Assembly: GCA_009840545.1 (NCBI GenBank)
Contig: VXNM01000010.1
Location: forward strand, 248,001-312,000
Reading direction: 5' to 3'
Origin: Gammaproteobacteria bacterium
GTDB taxonomy: Bacteria; Pseudomonadota; Gammaproteobacteria; Pseudomonadales; Azotimanducaceae
DNA length: 64,000 bases
Position numbers and translations under genes: made by a program. Numbering within the stretch: position 1 is the first letter of the stretch; the number at the start of each line of letters is the position of its first letter. Of the stretch, positions 1-9,667 are shown piece after piece. Below the pieces are notes generated by a model that was not told the origin of the DNA, searched no databases, and worked only from the letters and a program-made list of their open reading frames with translations.

Positions 1-315
1 ACGCGGACCGGGTGCTCCATCGCTAGTTCCTCCTGACTCCAATGCTGTGTCGTAAAACGCTTGCACAGCTTCTTTGGAGGAGGCAGTAAACGCAAAGTGT
101 CCTCCGTTGGCGTTTGTGGCTGTCTCCCCGTTGAGGGGTCGCTGCACCCAGAACTCAGGAAATCTCTTTCCATAAGCAACAGCGATATTGGGAATCTCCA
201 ACTGTCTACTCGCGCCAATTGTTGCCATAACCGCATCGTAGAACTTCAATGCACTATCCAAATTATTGACACCTATGGAGACATGATTGAGAATGCTGGG
301 ATTGGAATCCGACAT
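1..315 (-). CDS. VOC (glyoxalase/bleomycin-resistance) family protein, C-terminus off the left edge
   Basis: Translating the minus strand from an ATG at 315 gives 105 codons, open to the window edge. The N-terminus reads ILNHVSIGVNNLDSALKFYD, the first beta strand and helix of a vicinal-oxygen-chelate domain, with His as the first likely metal ligand. Further on, GGHFAFTASS supplies the second-strand His typical of small glyoxalase-like proteins. VOC proteins bind a divalent metal and catalyse isomerisation, lyase or dioxygenase reactions, or bind drugs; the substrate cannot be read here. It is divergent from the thioesterase gene, with about 50 bp between the starts. The C-terminal half lies outside the window, so metal-site completeness cannot be judged. 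Confidence 0.85.
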   Translation of the reverse strand, partial: MSDSNPSILNHVSIGVNNLDSALKFYDAVMATIGASRQLEIPNIAVAYGKRFPEFWVQRPLNGETATNANGGHFAFTASSKEAVQAFYDTALESGGTSDGAPGPR

Positions 316-364
316 CAAGTATTCATCCATCTGATCTGTTTTGCTATTGTATTTGCCCGTTTCT

Positions 365-784
365 ATGAAGGTATGTGGCTTGAATTCTCACGGTTCTTCA
401 GCAATCCGAATTGCATCGGAGAGTTTCGCTGAATGGTTGGGAATTCAGCTGATCCGATCAGAAGAAGACAAAGCAGTCGTCAAGCTGCCGTACTCAGTTC
501 AGCTGGGAATTGGGCGAATACATGGAGGAGCAATAAGCGCTCTGGTCGATGTCGCTGCAACAGCCGCGTTCTGGTCTACACCTCTCGTAAATGCAAAGTC
601 TCGAGGGGCCACAGTCGGATTCACCATAAACTTTCTGAAATTAGCAGTATCGACAGACTTAACGGCCACTGCCACGGTTCGCCGTCGTGGCAACACCTTA
701 TGCACGGGTAATGTAATTGTTACAGACAAGAACGAGGATGAAGTTGCGGTTGCAGTAGTGACCTATAAGCTTCAGCACAAGTAG
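365..784 (+). CDS. PaaI-type hotdog-fold acyl-CoA thioesterase
   Basis: The 139-residue protein has the hotdog-fold signature RIHGGAISALVDVAATAA at about residues 50-67, where HGG and the following Asp line the thioester site in PaaI/4-hydroxybenzoyl-CoA thioesterase relatives. It should hydrolyse an acyl-CoA or aryl-CoA in the cytoplasm. The length fits the family (130-150 residues). The frame is open upstream to 341, but homology to the family begins well after the ATG at 365, so I chose that start; a later start is possible. It lies 29 bp upstream of a reductase on the same strand and may be cotranscribed with it. The natural acyl group cannot be deduced. Confidence 0.8.
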   Translation: MKVCGLNSHGSSAIRIASESFAEWLGIQLIRSEEDKAVVKLPYSVQLGIGRIHGGAISALVDVAATAAFWSTPLVNAKSRGATVGFTINFLKLAVSTDLTATATVRRRGNTLCTGNVIVTDKNEDEVAVAVVTYKLQHK

Positions 785-813
785 AACCAAGAATCACATG
801 AAAGGAACCAAAA

Positions 814-1806
814 ATGAGCTTTGAATCACGAGAGGTCCATCTAGTCGAACGACCGACCGGTCTCCCCACTCCAGATCACTTTTCGATAGTCGAACGAGAG
901 GTGGGCGATCCGAATTCGGGAGAAGTGGTAGTAAAGAACCGTTTCATGTCAGTGGATCCAGCCATGCGACCCCGATTGTCGAATGGTCAGCAACCCGTAG
1001 GTGAGGTCATGTCAGGTGGCGCACTTGGAATCGTCGTCGAATCTCGAAATTCGGAATTTAAGGAAGGCGATACAGTTCTCAATGGCATGGGTTTTCGAGA
1101 GTATTTCACTTCCGATGGCAGAGGTCTCACCCCATTGGACCCCAAGGGCTTCCCAGAGACTCTGTACATGCATGTCTTGGGCACGACAGGTTTTACCGCT
1201 TGGGGTGGAATGCTGATCGTGGGAGAACTTAAAGAGGGTGAGAACGTATTTGTTTCGACCGCGGCGGGGGCTGTAGGTTTAGTTGCAGCTCAAATTGCCA
1301 AGATCAAGAATTGCTATGTCATTGGCAGTACAAGCACTGAGGAAAAGTGTAAATGGTTGAGGGACACTCTTGGTCTAGACGTTGCGATCAATTACAACGA
1401 AGGAGTGCTTAGAAAGAACCTCAAGGCAGCAGCACCAAATGGAATCGATGTGTATTTCGACAATGTAGGAGGCTCGCACCTTGATGCTGCGTTACCACGA
1501 ATGAACGTGCTCGGACGCATTCCGATCTGCGGGATGATTTCCGCCTACAACAATTTCGGAGCAATCTCTGAAGGTGTAACCACCTTGTCCAACATGATCT
1601 ACCAACGGGTGACAATGCGAGGATTTGTAGTCTATGACTTCGAAGACAAACGTGAACAGTTCTTGGACGACATGAGAGGCTGGCTTTCCACAGGCGCAAT
1701 GAAGTACGAAGAAACCATCTTTGATGGAATTGAAAGTGCGGCGGATGCATTGATTGGATTGTTCACCGGGGCGAATATTGGGAAGATGCTTGTCAAACTC
1801 GATTAG
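814..1806 (+). CDS. NADP-dependent oxidoreductase, medium-chain dehydrogenase/reductase family (CurA/prostaglandin-reductase-like)
   Basis: The 330-residue protein has the MDR layout without zinc ligands: an N-terminal GroES-like substrate domain containing NRFMSVDPAMRPRLS (about residues 44-58), then a Rossmann domain with STAAGAVGLVAAQIAK near residue 150. The glycine-rich turn AAGAVG and the later VYFDNVGG motif are characteristic of the zinc-independent alkenal/enone reductases (prostaglandin reductase, CurA). The expected reaction is NADPH-dependent reduction of an alpha,beta-unsaturated carbonyl. A purine-rich stretch (AAAGGAACC) precedes the ATG. With the adjacent thioesterase it may act on unsaturated acyl or aldehyde products, but that pairing is inferred from position only. 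Confidence 0.88.
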   Translation: MSFESREVHLVERPTGLPTPDHFSIVEREVGDPNSGEVVVKNRFMSVDPAMRPRLSNGQQPVGEVMSGGALGIVVESRNSEFKEGDTVLNGMGFREYFTSDGRGLTPLDPKGFPETLYMHVLGTTGFTAWGGMLIVGELKEGENVFVSTAAGAVGLVAAQIAKIKNCYVIGSTSTEEKCKWLRDTLGLDVAINYNEGVLRKNLKAAAPNGIDVYFDNVGGSHLDAALPRMNVLGRIPICGMISAYNNFGAISEGVTTLSNMIYQRVTMRGFVVYDFEDKREQFLDDMRGWLSTGAMKYEETIFDGIESAADALIGLFTGANIGKMLVKLD

Positions 1807-1876
1807 CTTGATTGGGAATCACTGTAGAAGGACATCCCCATGACCAATCGTCTTCCCAACGACAGGAGTACTGATC

Positions 1877-2209
1877 TTGCATGCTGCCATCGCTGACAAT
1901 GAAGGAGAACTCGAACAGCTGTGTGTTCGATACGATGTATTGCGACTCTTTGTGTTTGGTTCGGCGGCTCGCTCAGTCGATTTCGATCCACAATTCAGCG
2001 ACGCCGACTTCCTTGTCGAGTTTAAGGCCATCAGTAGGCTGTCTCCCTTCGAACAATTCTTCGACTTTGCTGGTGCGTTAAGGCAAATCCTCGGTCGTTC
2101 AGTCAATCTCGTGGAGGTCGGTGCAGTTCGAAACCACTATCTTTGCTCAGCTATGAACAAAGATCGTGAGCTTATTTATGAATCTTGCGAGGCGACTACC
2201 ATCGGCTAG
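1877..2209 (+). CDS. MNT-type minimal nucleotidyltransferase (MntA-like antitoxin)
   Basis: This 110-residue protein has a compact nucleotidyltransferase fold: VFGSAARS near residues 26-33, followed about ten residues later by SDADFLVEF, giving the GS-x(n)-DxD metal-binding pattern of polymerase-beta-like enzymes. The start is TTG at 1877, supported by AGGAG eight bases upstream; no ATG precedes the conserved domain in frame. MntA proteins usually AMPylate the HEPN RNase toxin HepT encoded next door. No intact HepT gene follows; only a short possible remnant is seen at 2243-2320. It could therefore be an orphan antitoxin or a stand-alone nucleotidyltransferase. Confidence 0.75.
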   Translation: MHAAIADNEGELEQLCVRYDVLRLFVFGSAARSVDFDPQFSDADFLVEFKAISRLSPFEQFFDFAGALRQILGRSVNLVEVGAVRNHYLCSAMNKDRELIYESCEATTIG

Positions 2210-2514
2210 CGACCACGCTGCAGGAGTTTCATTCCTCAAGACATGCGTCTAGATCGGGCTAAGTGCGTAGGAGATATTGAGAAATTTCTCGTCAGTGACG
2301 GCCAAGCGTATAGGCAGTAATTTCTCACGGTGCAAAGTAGATAGCGAAGGCTGATGGTTTTCATTCCCAACATCGTATGCTTAGACTTATGTGGTACGCT
2401 CAGACTTGAGGGTAACTAGCCGCTTGTGGTTTGCTGAGTCACTCAAGGTCCACCAGACAAGAAAATTCGATAGAACCACAGATAAGTAGCTAGCAAGCAG
2501 ATGGGAGAGGAGAG
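2210..2514. other. Intergenic stretch between the MNT gene and the dioxygenase gene
   Basis: No intact gene is visible in these 305 bases. They hold a short frame at 2243-2320 that may be a HepT remnant, and the leader of the downstream dioxygenase, which ends in a strong purine-rich ribosome-binding site (GGGAGAGGAGAG) directly before its ATG at 2515. I see no convincing promoter pair, terminator or repeat. Confidence 0.5.
2243..2320 (+). pseudogene. Possible remnant of a HepT (DUF86) HEPN toxin N-terminus
   Basis: A 25-codon frame (ATG at 2243, TAA at 2318) starts 33 bases after the MNT stop. It reads MRLDRAKCVGDIEKFLVS..., which resembles the first helix of HepT/DUF86 proteins (Arg-x-Asp, then a Leu/Ile-Asp-Ile... 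helix ending in a short Phe-Val segment). Position after an MNT gene is the expected place for the partner toxin. The RxxxxH HEPN catalytic motif is absent and nothing continues in other frames. The match is short and judged by eye only, so this may be chance. Confidence 0.25.
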
Positions 2515-3474
2515 ATGAAATTTGGAAATTTCAAGAGCACTGAAGCACTAAATAAGAACTTCAATCGAATTCGGGAACTTGGTCTAGAGTCCCATGTTTC
2601 CGAGCTCAACACATACGGCTTTACTGTAGTACCACCCGAAAAGGTCGCGGATCGAGAGTTTTTTCTTGATATCCGTGAAACCGTTCTGCGAATTTGCAAA
2701 GATCGTACCGGCTTCGAATTTCAATTGGACAAGAACGGGGAATTCGGTGAATACAAGGCTCAACCCCAATCGGACGGACAGTTTCTGCTCTTCTATCTGT
2801 TGATGGCCGATCCAGTCTTTGAGAAGTGGATTCTCAATCCCACTCTCTATACATTGATCGACTACCTGATGGGTGGGCAGCAACAATTGTCGAGCCTAAC
2901 TTCGTTCGTCAAATGGAAAGGAGAGAGACAGGGATTAGGTTTGCACAGCGATTCGCCTCCCGACCGAGACGGACACCTTCCCGCTTGCTCAGACGTGGCA
3001 AATGCCGCTTATTGCCTGACTGACTATACATTGGACAACGGAGCCATTGCGATGGTACCGGGAAGCCATCGATATTGTCGACAGCCTCGCCCTGGTGAAG
3101 GAGAGAAGAATGCAGTTCCAGTCGAGGCGGAAGCTGGCTCGTTAATTGCCTGGCACGGGAATACGTGGCACGGAGCGTTTCCCAAGAAAACGGATGGTTT
3201 GCGCCTAAATGTCACAAGCTACCACTGTCATAGGAGACTCAAAACCCAAGAGGCCTATCAGTGGCGCGTGACTCAGGAAATGTTGGATCGCAACCCGACC
3301 GAGTTCGCACGACTCGTCGCCGCAGATGACCACATGGGATGGGATGAGCGAGGTCCCGATTACGCTCGCTCTCACAAATATCTTCCCGAGGAAGCGAAAA
3401 AGCAAATCCGAGAATTTCGAAGAAAGCAAGCAGAGGCACAGGCTCAAAAAGCAGAGAGTGCTGCTGCCGGATAG
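2515..3474 (+). CDS. Phytanoyl-CoA dioxygenase (PhyH) family Fe(II)/2-oxoglutarate oxygenase
   Basis: The 319-residue protein has the double-stranded beta-helix iron site of PhyH-like oxygenases: GLHSDSPP near residue 142 gives the His-x-Asp ligands, and AWHGNTWHGAFPKK near residue 212 gives the distal His, followed by an Arg-containing strand (GLRLNVTSYH) that should bind 2-oxoglutarate. NGAIAMVPGSHR before it is typical of the family. It should hydroxylate an organic substrate in the cytoplasm using O2 and 2-oxoglutarate. The C-terminus is a charged Ala/Glu/Lys/Gln helix. It is convergent with the macroglobulin genes and has no obvious operon partner. Bacterial PhyH proteins have many substrates, so phytanoyl-CoA should not be assumed. 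Confidence 0.82.
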   Translation: MKFGNFKSTEALNKNFNRIRELGLESHVSELNTYGFTVVPPEKVADREFFLDIRETVLRICKDRTGFEFQLDKNGEFGEYKAQPQSDGQFLLFYLLMADPVFEKWILNPTLYTLIDYLMGGQQQLSSLTSFVKWKGERQGLGLHSDSPPDRDGHLPACSDVANAAYCLTDYTLDNGAIAMVPGSHRYCRQPRPGEGEKNAVPVEAEAGSLIAWHGNTWHGAFPKKTDGLRLNVTSYHCHRRLKTQEAYQWRVTQEMLDRNPTEFARLVAADDHMGWDERGPDYARSHKYLPEEAKKQIREFRRKQAEAQAQKAESAAAG

Positions 3475-3608
3475 AGAAACCGATATTTCTTGATGTCTGT
3501 CGAGTGTTTCGTACTGGAGTTCTTAACGTTCTTCGAATCTCCAACTCAACCTGTAAACTAGGCCCGTAGTTGAACCACTAATTCTTAGTCAACACTCGCG
3601 AGATGTCG

Positions 3609-6600
3609 TTACTCACCTTCGACTATCAGCCGACGAGCACTAGATTTTCCGTAAATCTCAGGTGAATACATGGATTCGGCATGAGCTGGTCGTGACAAGA
3701 AATCTCCTGTAGCAATTACGCGAGCCGTCCATTGCATTTCGTGTTCCCCTGAATCCAGGAAGTCACTGACAAATCTGACCGACTCGTGTCTCAGTTCGCG
3801 TCTATAAAACCCTGTTCGCACAAAGCCCAGGGGCAACCAAACGTCACTGATTCTCTCTTGCAAGACATCGTTGAGCACATATTCCCCAAGCAAGTCGTCT
3901 ATATTGGTCGTCGCTAGTCGAGGATCAACAGGCTCAAAAGCTCCCGGAACGGGATCATCGACTATGACAAAATCAAGGGGATCACGAATATCTAGCACGA
4001 GCCTCACACGTACAAGATCTCCTCTTTGCAGTTTGGAAGAATCGTCGATCTCATGCCATTCCTCTCCTTGCTTAATCCAATAACTCTTACTGATGTCAAT
4101 TCCATGGTTTTGCGGTTGGTTGTTGGATTGGATTGGCTCGTATTGCAATGTGGCTCTGTAATAAAGTCGGGACTCGCCGCGTTGACTCAACACCAACTCT
4201 CCAGTCTTACCAAGATTCCTGCGATTTAGTGCAGTTTCGAACATTGCAAACTCCACGTTGGAATCACCTGTCGCTCGACGAACACGCGGAACATTTTGAT
4301 TGCGCCTTCCCATCGCAACTTTCACAGAGATGTCCAACTCATCAATTTCCGTTTCCATAGCCGTTGTATATGCGGCAATGGCGTTGAGACAAAAGGCGGA
4401 AGGGTGTGGAACTGCGCGTGGTTTAGGCTTGTTCCATTCGTACACAGCACCGCGTACGAGAGAAGCAAGTCTCTCGTCGGAAATCAATGGTCTTCCGTTA
4501 TCACGTGCTTGGACGAACGTTGAGATTGCACTGCAAGTCGTGCGCAGCATGCTGGAGAGCAAAACGTTACCATTCCTCACCACATCGTGCTGGATCATTG
4601 CCTTGTCGCCCGACACCGCAATGCTGTTTGCCAGCCGTGCTGCAAGTTCGTCAAGCAGCTCTCTAGGCGCGTCAACAGACAGTGCAGCTTGAAGAGTTTG
4701 TGTCAGAGCAAATGGACTTAGATTTTCATTTTCACGGAAGAAACTCTCGACTTTCTCAGTATCCCCTAAGCCGTGCTGAACGAGTGCATTCATAATCATC
4801 GCACGAAGGGATCTAGCTGTATCTCCAGAAATCTGACCGCGACTAGATTGCCCGTTCTCAAGTTGATTTTGGAGATATGCAAGCAACCCAGAAACTACTG
4901 CGTCTTGTATGTCGTGACCTTCGTCACCCATCCATTTCAGAGCTTGAGCTGTGTACGCCGATAAAAATGGGCTGGAGTAGCCTCCGCCATCGCTCCAATA
5001 ATCAAACCCTCCCAAGCTCGTTTGATAGTCGGAAGCACTTCCCAATACGCTTTGCAAGTACTCATCCGCTTGAGGCCATTCGAGATCAAAATGTTTTTTC
5101 AATCCCCCATATTTGGCAGCAATTACAGCTTTGCTAAGCTGCTGTTCCCAACAATCATAGGGGTAGTCCTTGATTTGAGACAGTTTGTCATCTAACGATC
5201 GAATTAGCGATGGAGTCACGACTACTTTAAGGGAACCTGTGTCCTTCTTGACATCCCGAGGAAACTCAACCGGTTCAGCGACTTGGGAAGAAATAGACGT
5301 TCCATAAATTGAATGAATGGCAATTCGTTTGTCCGGTTGTACGGACAACGTTTGAACAACAGCATCTGAAAGTTCATCCGAAGTCACTGTAGCAAGGAGC
5401 CGAATCGATCCTCCGGATTGGGGTCGTTTGTTGGCACTGGGCGAAACTGTTTGAGGAAACGTAACTATCTTTCGTTCGTAGCTCTTGAGAGTGATCGAGT
5501 CTTCAAATGAGTTTGGATCGACATCGCCGGATGTTTCTATGGCTACTCTCACCGCTCGTTCCGAATCCGTGCGGTTCAAAACTGAGTAGCTGGCATCAAA
5601 TATATCTGTATCCGTTATCTGATTGGGCAGTACAGGGTGGATTTCCAAGTCAAGACGCGTCTTGATGGACTTGTAGCCTCGACCAAACTGGTCGGCGGAA
5701 TCTGCCGCAACCACAATAATTTTCCATTCGGTTAGACGATCTCCAACCTCAAAGTCAAAACTTGCCTCTCCTTCTTCATTAGTACGAAGTACAGGGATCC
5801 AGTGACTCAACAGTTCTGTGTTTTCTCGCGGCTTCTGGCGTGGCCCGTGGACAGCTCTCAGACCTGGTAAAAAAGAACCACTGACGAAATAACTGTAGCC
5901 TCGAGACAGAAGACCAAATCCTTGCACATCGAACTCGAATGTACTTGAGAGACCCAGTATTGGATCAAAGTGCTCAAGTCCTGCTTTAGACACTTCCAAG
6001 ACACCTTGGTCCACTACAGCGACCGCGAATTCAACCGGTGACGTTAATTTAGAGCCGTCTCCCGTCCTAGCATTGACCGAGACTCTTACAGTCTCACCAG
6101 GTTCAAAAATATCCTTGTCGGCGTTTACCTCTATCTGTAGAGAGCGCTCCGGATCTAGAACACTCAAAAATACGTCATCGTCTATGGTGTCGGGATGGGT
6201 TGGACCTTGGTTTGATTCTTCCTCCTGTCTGGAGTGTTTAGGAAAATCGGGAACCATCGCAACCATATTCACTCTCACGCGAGGCCAATACTCCTTCTTA
6301 ATGGGTATATCAACGGATTGAAGGTCTCCTTCCAATTCGACAACCCATTGATCGAGAATTCCTAATCGTTCGACAGTGACTAGTGCTTTGTTATTGGGAA
6401 AAGTGTGTTCAACTTCAATTTCTGCCACCTCTCCAACTCTGTACTCGTGCTCCCGCCAGTACGGATCTCTTCGATCTCGAATATTGAAAGAACCTCGACT
6501 TCCATCATAGACGGCGGTTTGTGGTTTCCCGCGAACAAAGAAATTTCGTCTCACGATTTGCTTGAGCTCTTTCTCGCTCTCAATGGATGCTGTGACGCGG

Positions 6601-9596
6601 TAATAACCAGATCTACCGGGCGTATATGCACACGACTTCGGCTGTGTATCTTCTTCAAGACCGCAATAATGTACATTCGTCCACCTTGACGAGTAACCCC
6701 GCCCTTCGTTCATTCGAGCAAACTCGATAGAAATCGGCAGGTCATCTCGAGGTCTTCCGCTAATGTCTGTTACAACCGCGTCCACGGACACAGGACTTCC
6801 CACTTCGTTTCGCCTTTCTTTGAGACGTATACCCAAAAAGCGGTCGCCAGTTCTAAATTGTGCGTGTTGATAGTCCCATACAAAGTCACCACGGTCACTT
6901 CGAACACCCGTAGAAACTTTCATGGTTCCATAGAAAAACTTGTCGAAGGCGATCTTTCTCGATACTTGGAACGCACCGTTCGAATCTGATTGTCCTTCCG
7001 CTGAAGGAGTATTCCCACCGGCTGAGTCCGCAAACTTGAAGCTCTTGGTTTGAGGGAATTCAGACACAAACCGCTTGGGCAAGAATTCCGTACGAACGGT
7101 TACAGCTGCAGAGGTAAAGGGTCCTCCTGATAGCAACTCCGTTCTCCCTCTGACCGTGACAGCATCTCGGTTTCTATAGGAATCAGAATTCAGTTTGCTT
7201 TCCAATCGAATTGTCGCGGGGATGAAATCGAGCACATCAACAGTGAGTGCAACCCAGTGCGAATCGTAGTATCCACGAGGCTTGCCATATTCTGCTTTAG
7301 CCAAATCAGGCAGCATCTCCCGAATTTCCGCAAGACTCTTTCCTCCATCTATTAAGACAATGAATTTCAAACTACCCAAAACATCTAGAGGCACTTGGAA
7401 CCCGCCATGGAAGGAACCGAACTCGTTCAGTTCAATGCCATTTCTGTAGTCAACAAGCTCGCCTCTCGAGCCAACAACAACGAGGATGAATTTCAAGCCT
7501 TTGTTGACTTTGTCCAAGCCGTATCCTGTTTGTTTTCGTACATAAATCTTGTATTGCAGAGCATCACCTGGACTGTAGATTCCTTGTGCTGTGTGTCCCC
7601 ACACTGAGAAGTGAGGTTCGTCATGAAATACACCTCTGTATTCAAGCTCGGCAAAAGCTTGCTCTAACGGCAGGATTGCAAAACCCTTTGGACCTGCAAC
7701 CTTCAATGCATATTTGGAGTTGTATACATCCTCACAAATATGACGATAGCTTGGTCCGTAGTGTCCTGAGTATCCTCGGTCGATAAGAGGAAATCCACTG
7801 AGATCAGCTTTGCCCAGGAATGTGGCAATGCCTTCTTGATCCGTTTTTGTCTCCAGAATGGAGTGTCTTTGGTCGGTTTCTAGTTGGACAAGGTCGACTG
7901 TGGCATCCGAAACCACATCCCCTGTCTCTAAATCGGTCACCCATGCGATCGAAGATGTCAATCCCACTCTGGCTTGCAAGTTATAAGGAGTGAATTGACC
8001 ATATATGCACGACTTGGGTGGGTTTTCGCCGATGTAGGAGTAAGCAATTGGCTCTGCTCTCGCAATAAACTCCCCATTTCGCATATGAAGCCAGTCTGAG
8101 ATGTTCAGTGTTTCATTGCCAACGCGATCTACGAGTCCGCCGAAGTCGACCACCCTTTCCTGCTGAGTTAGTGAATTCTCTTCAGAATTGCGAACCTCCA
8201 ATTCGATTTGTAACTTCTCAAGATTCGCGAACTCAATGGGTACTTCAAACTCTGAATCTATCTCCTGCACAGTTACAGGATTAAGACGTTCCAACCTAGG
8301 CTTGATGTGTCCTGTCCTAAAGGTGAGTGGGTTCTCAAGGGTCAATTCCCGTCCGAAGACATCAACCATTGATTTGGTGCCCGTTCCAATTGAGTATTCC
8401 GTGTTGCCGTTCAGTTGTAATCGGAAATCGATCTTGAAGTAGCCATTAGATGGAGTGGATAGCCACCTTTCATCTCTCAAATTTATGCGGACTAAGGAAT
8501 CCCTGCCTCTACCAGCAGAAAAATTTCGTTCGAACCGAATCCTTTCCAAATTCGGTAGAGGTGTAACTTCAGGAAAATTTTCATCCACTGTGAGACTTAC
8601 TGGAGATGTGAAGTACAATGTCAATCCTAGGTCAGGATCGCAGTTCTCCAGTATTTGTGGCTTGATTCCACTTTCGTTGGCTAGACTCTGTTCCACTTTG
8701 CCTTCGGTGTTCTTGCATCCCAATCCTGCCAATTCAAAGTCGCCTAGAGTTTCGAAAGACGCAAACTGAGTTGGTTCTTTCGTCGATTCCGATGCGAAGA
8801 TGGACTTTGCACCTGAACCTAGAAACAAATCGTACGTGGAATCAGCCTGTAGTTCCCTTACTGGTTCGACATACCAACGCCTTGTGGCGACGTCCTTAGA
8901 GCTCTCTTTGTCCTCTAGTCCGATTCCTCCATCAGACAAAATCGAAACAAAGTCTTTAACGTCCTCATCTGACATGAGATTCCACTTACCGCCTTCGCCT
9001 TGCGAGTAGAAATCCGTCTGCATTCGACCAAGACGAGACAAATACACAGCACGAATTCCAATTTCTTCTGAACTATCTTGATTGTGAATCCGAACCGTCT
9101 TGAGAACCGTGTCTAACGACACTGGTCGAGAGAACCACAAACCGGTGATTGGCTGAGTGAGACTTCTCCAATGGGATGTCTCTGCTTCTACATGCAGTAG
9201 AGCTGTCTTGAATGTGTATTCACGGCTTGTTCCAAGAACCGATCCGTCGAGTGACTTTGCTGTCTGCAAGACTTTGATGGCATATGTCGTTTCCGCTTCG
9301 AGATCATCGTCAAGAAAGCATGTATATTCGTTGGTCTCAAAGGCTCTCCACGCACACCGAACACCGGGAGTTACTTCAACGGGTATTTCTCCCGAGAAGC
9401 CCTCGAGAGAACGTCCCAAAGCCACCATTGGTTTATTGAACTCGACCGTGATTCGCCCAAACGTAGTTGAGACTCCATCACCAGATGGAGTAACACTGAC
9501 GACCTCCAGCGGAGTCTCAATTGCTTCCTCAGCTACTCCAGTTAGCGCGTACAACAGGAATCCGCAGAGAATGGAGAGGTTGAAGCTACGATTCAT
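3609..9596 (-). CDS. Bacterial alpha-2-macroglobulin family protein, copy 1 (promoter-distal)
   Basis: The 1995-residue exported protein has a signal peptide of about 22 residues (ending LTGVA-EE, no lipobox). An SbsA-like Ig domain follows (VVSVTPSGDG..., about residues 30-125). Macroglobulin-type domains around residue 670 carry SVWGHTAQGIYSPGD. The A2M core motif LTEWKIIVVAA sits near residue 1285. The thioester motif YPYDCWEQ places Cys1482 before a helical thioester domain (about 1470-1770), and a C-terminal MG10-like region contains VIVDDPVPG. Such proteins trap proteases: bait cleavage exposes the Cys-Gln thioester, which links to the attacker. It is longer than E. coli YfhM (about 1650 residues). 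No penicillin-binding protein 1C gene is adjacent. This is the most divergent of the three copies by eye. Confidence 0.93.
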   Translation of the reverse strand: MNRSFNLSILCGFLLYALTGVAEEAIETPLEVVSVTPSGDGVSTTFGRITVEFNKPMVALGRSLEGFSGEIPVEVTPGVRCAWRAFETNEYTCFLDDDLEAETTYAIKVLQTAKSLDGSVLGTSREYTFKTALLHVEAETSHWRSLTQPITGLWFSRPVSLDTVLKTVRIHNQDSSEEIGIRAVYLSRLGRMQTDFYSQGEGGKWNLMSDEDVKDFVSILSDGGIGLEDKESSKDVATRRWYVEPVRELQADSTYDLFLGSGAKSIFASESTKEPTQFASFETLGDFELAGLGCKNTEGKVEQSLANESGIKPQILENCDPDLGLTLYFTSPVSLTVDENFPEVTPLPNLERIRFERNFSAGRGRDSLVRINLRDERWLSTPSNGYFKIDFRLQLNGNTEYSIGTGTKSMVDVFGRELTLENPLTFRTGHIKPRLERLNPVTVQEIDSEFEVPIEFANLEKLQIELEVRNSEENSLTQQERVVDFGGLVDRVGNETLNISDWLHMRNGEFIARAEPIAYSYIGENPPKSCIYGQFTPYNLQARVGLTSSIAWVTDLETGDVVSDATVDLVQLETDQRHSILETKTDQEGIATFLGKADLSGFPLIDRGYSGHYGPSYRHICEDVYNSKYALKVAGPKGFAILPLEQAFAELEYRGVFHDEPHFSVWGHTAQGIYSPGDALQYKIYVRKQTGYGLDKVNKGLKFILVVVGSRGELVDYRNGIELNEFGSFHGGFQVPLDVLGSLKFIVLIDGGKSLAEIREMLPDLAKAEYGKPRGYYDSHWVALTVDVLDFIPATIRLESKLNSDSYRNRDAVTVRGRTELLSGGPFTSAAVTVRTEFLPKRFVSEFPQTKSFKFADSAGGNTPSAEGQSDSNGAFQVSRKIAFDKFFYGTMKVSTGVRSDRGDFVWDYQHAQFRTGDRFLGIRLKERRNEVGSPVSVDAVVTDISGRPRDDLPISIEFARMNEGRGYSSRWTNVHYCGLEEDTQPKSCAYTPGRSGYYRVTASIESEKELKQIVRRNFFVRGKPQTAVYDGSRGSFNIRDRRDPYWREHEYRVGEVAEIEVEHTFPNNKALVTVERLGILDQWVVELEGDLQSVDIPIKKEYWPRVRVNMVAMVPDFPKHSRQEEESNQGPTHPDTIDDDVFLSVLDPERSLQIEVNADKDIFEPGETVRVSVNARTGDGSKLTSPVEFAVAVVDQGVLEVSKAGLEHFDPILGLSSTFEFDVQGFGLLSRGYSYFVSGSFLPGLRAVHGPRQKPRENTELLSHWIPVLRTNEEGEASFDFEVGDRLTEWKIIVVAADSADQFGRGYKSIKTRLDLEIHPVLPNQITDTDIFDASYSVLNRTDSERAVRVAIETSGDVDPNSFEDSITLKSYERKIVTFPQTVSPSANKRPQSGGSIRLLATVTSDELSDAVVQTLSVQPDKRIAIHSIYGTSISSQVAEPVEFPRDVKKDTGSLKVVVTPSLIRSLDDKLSQIKDYPYDCWEQQLSKAVIAAKYGGLKKHFDLEWPQADEYLQSVLGSASDYQTSLGGFDYWSDGGGYSSPFLSAYTAQALKWMGDEGHDIQDAVVSGLLAYLQNQLENGQSSRGQISGDTARSLRAMIMNALVQHGLGDTEKVESFFRENENLSPFALTQTLQAALSVDAPRELLDELAARLANSIAVSGDKAMIQHDVVRNGNVLLSSMLRTTCSAISTFVQARDNGRPLISDERLASLVRGAVYEWNKPKPRAVPHPSAFCLNAIAAYTTAMETEIDELDISVKVAMGRRNQNVPRVRRATGDSNVEFAMFETALNRRNLGKTGELVLSQRGESRLYYRATLQYEPIQSNNQPQNHGIDISKSYWIKQGEEWHEIDDSSKLQRGDLVRVRLVLDIRDPLDFVIVDDPVPGAFEPVDPRLATTNIDDLLGEYVLNDVLQERISDVWLPLGFVRTGFYRRELRHESVRFVSDFLDSGEHEMQWTARVIATGDFLSRPAHAESMYSPEIYGKSSARRLIVEGE

Positions 9597-9667
9597 GAAT
9601 CTACTCGCATCTCTAGTACTAATGGGAAATTTGCGTGGAAAGAGTGTCGGATATCAGATCACTACGA

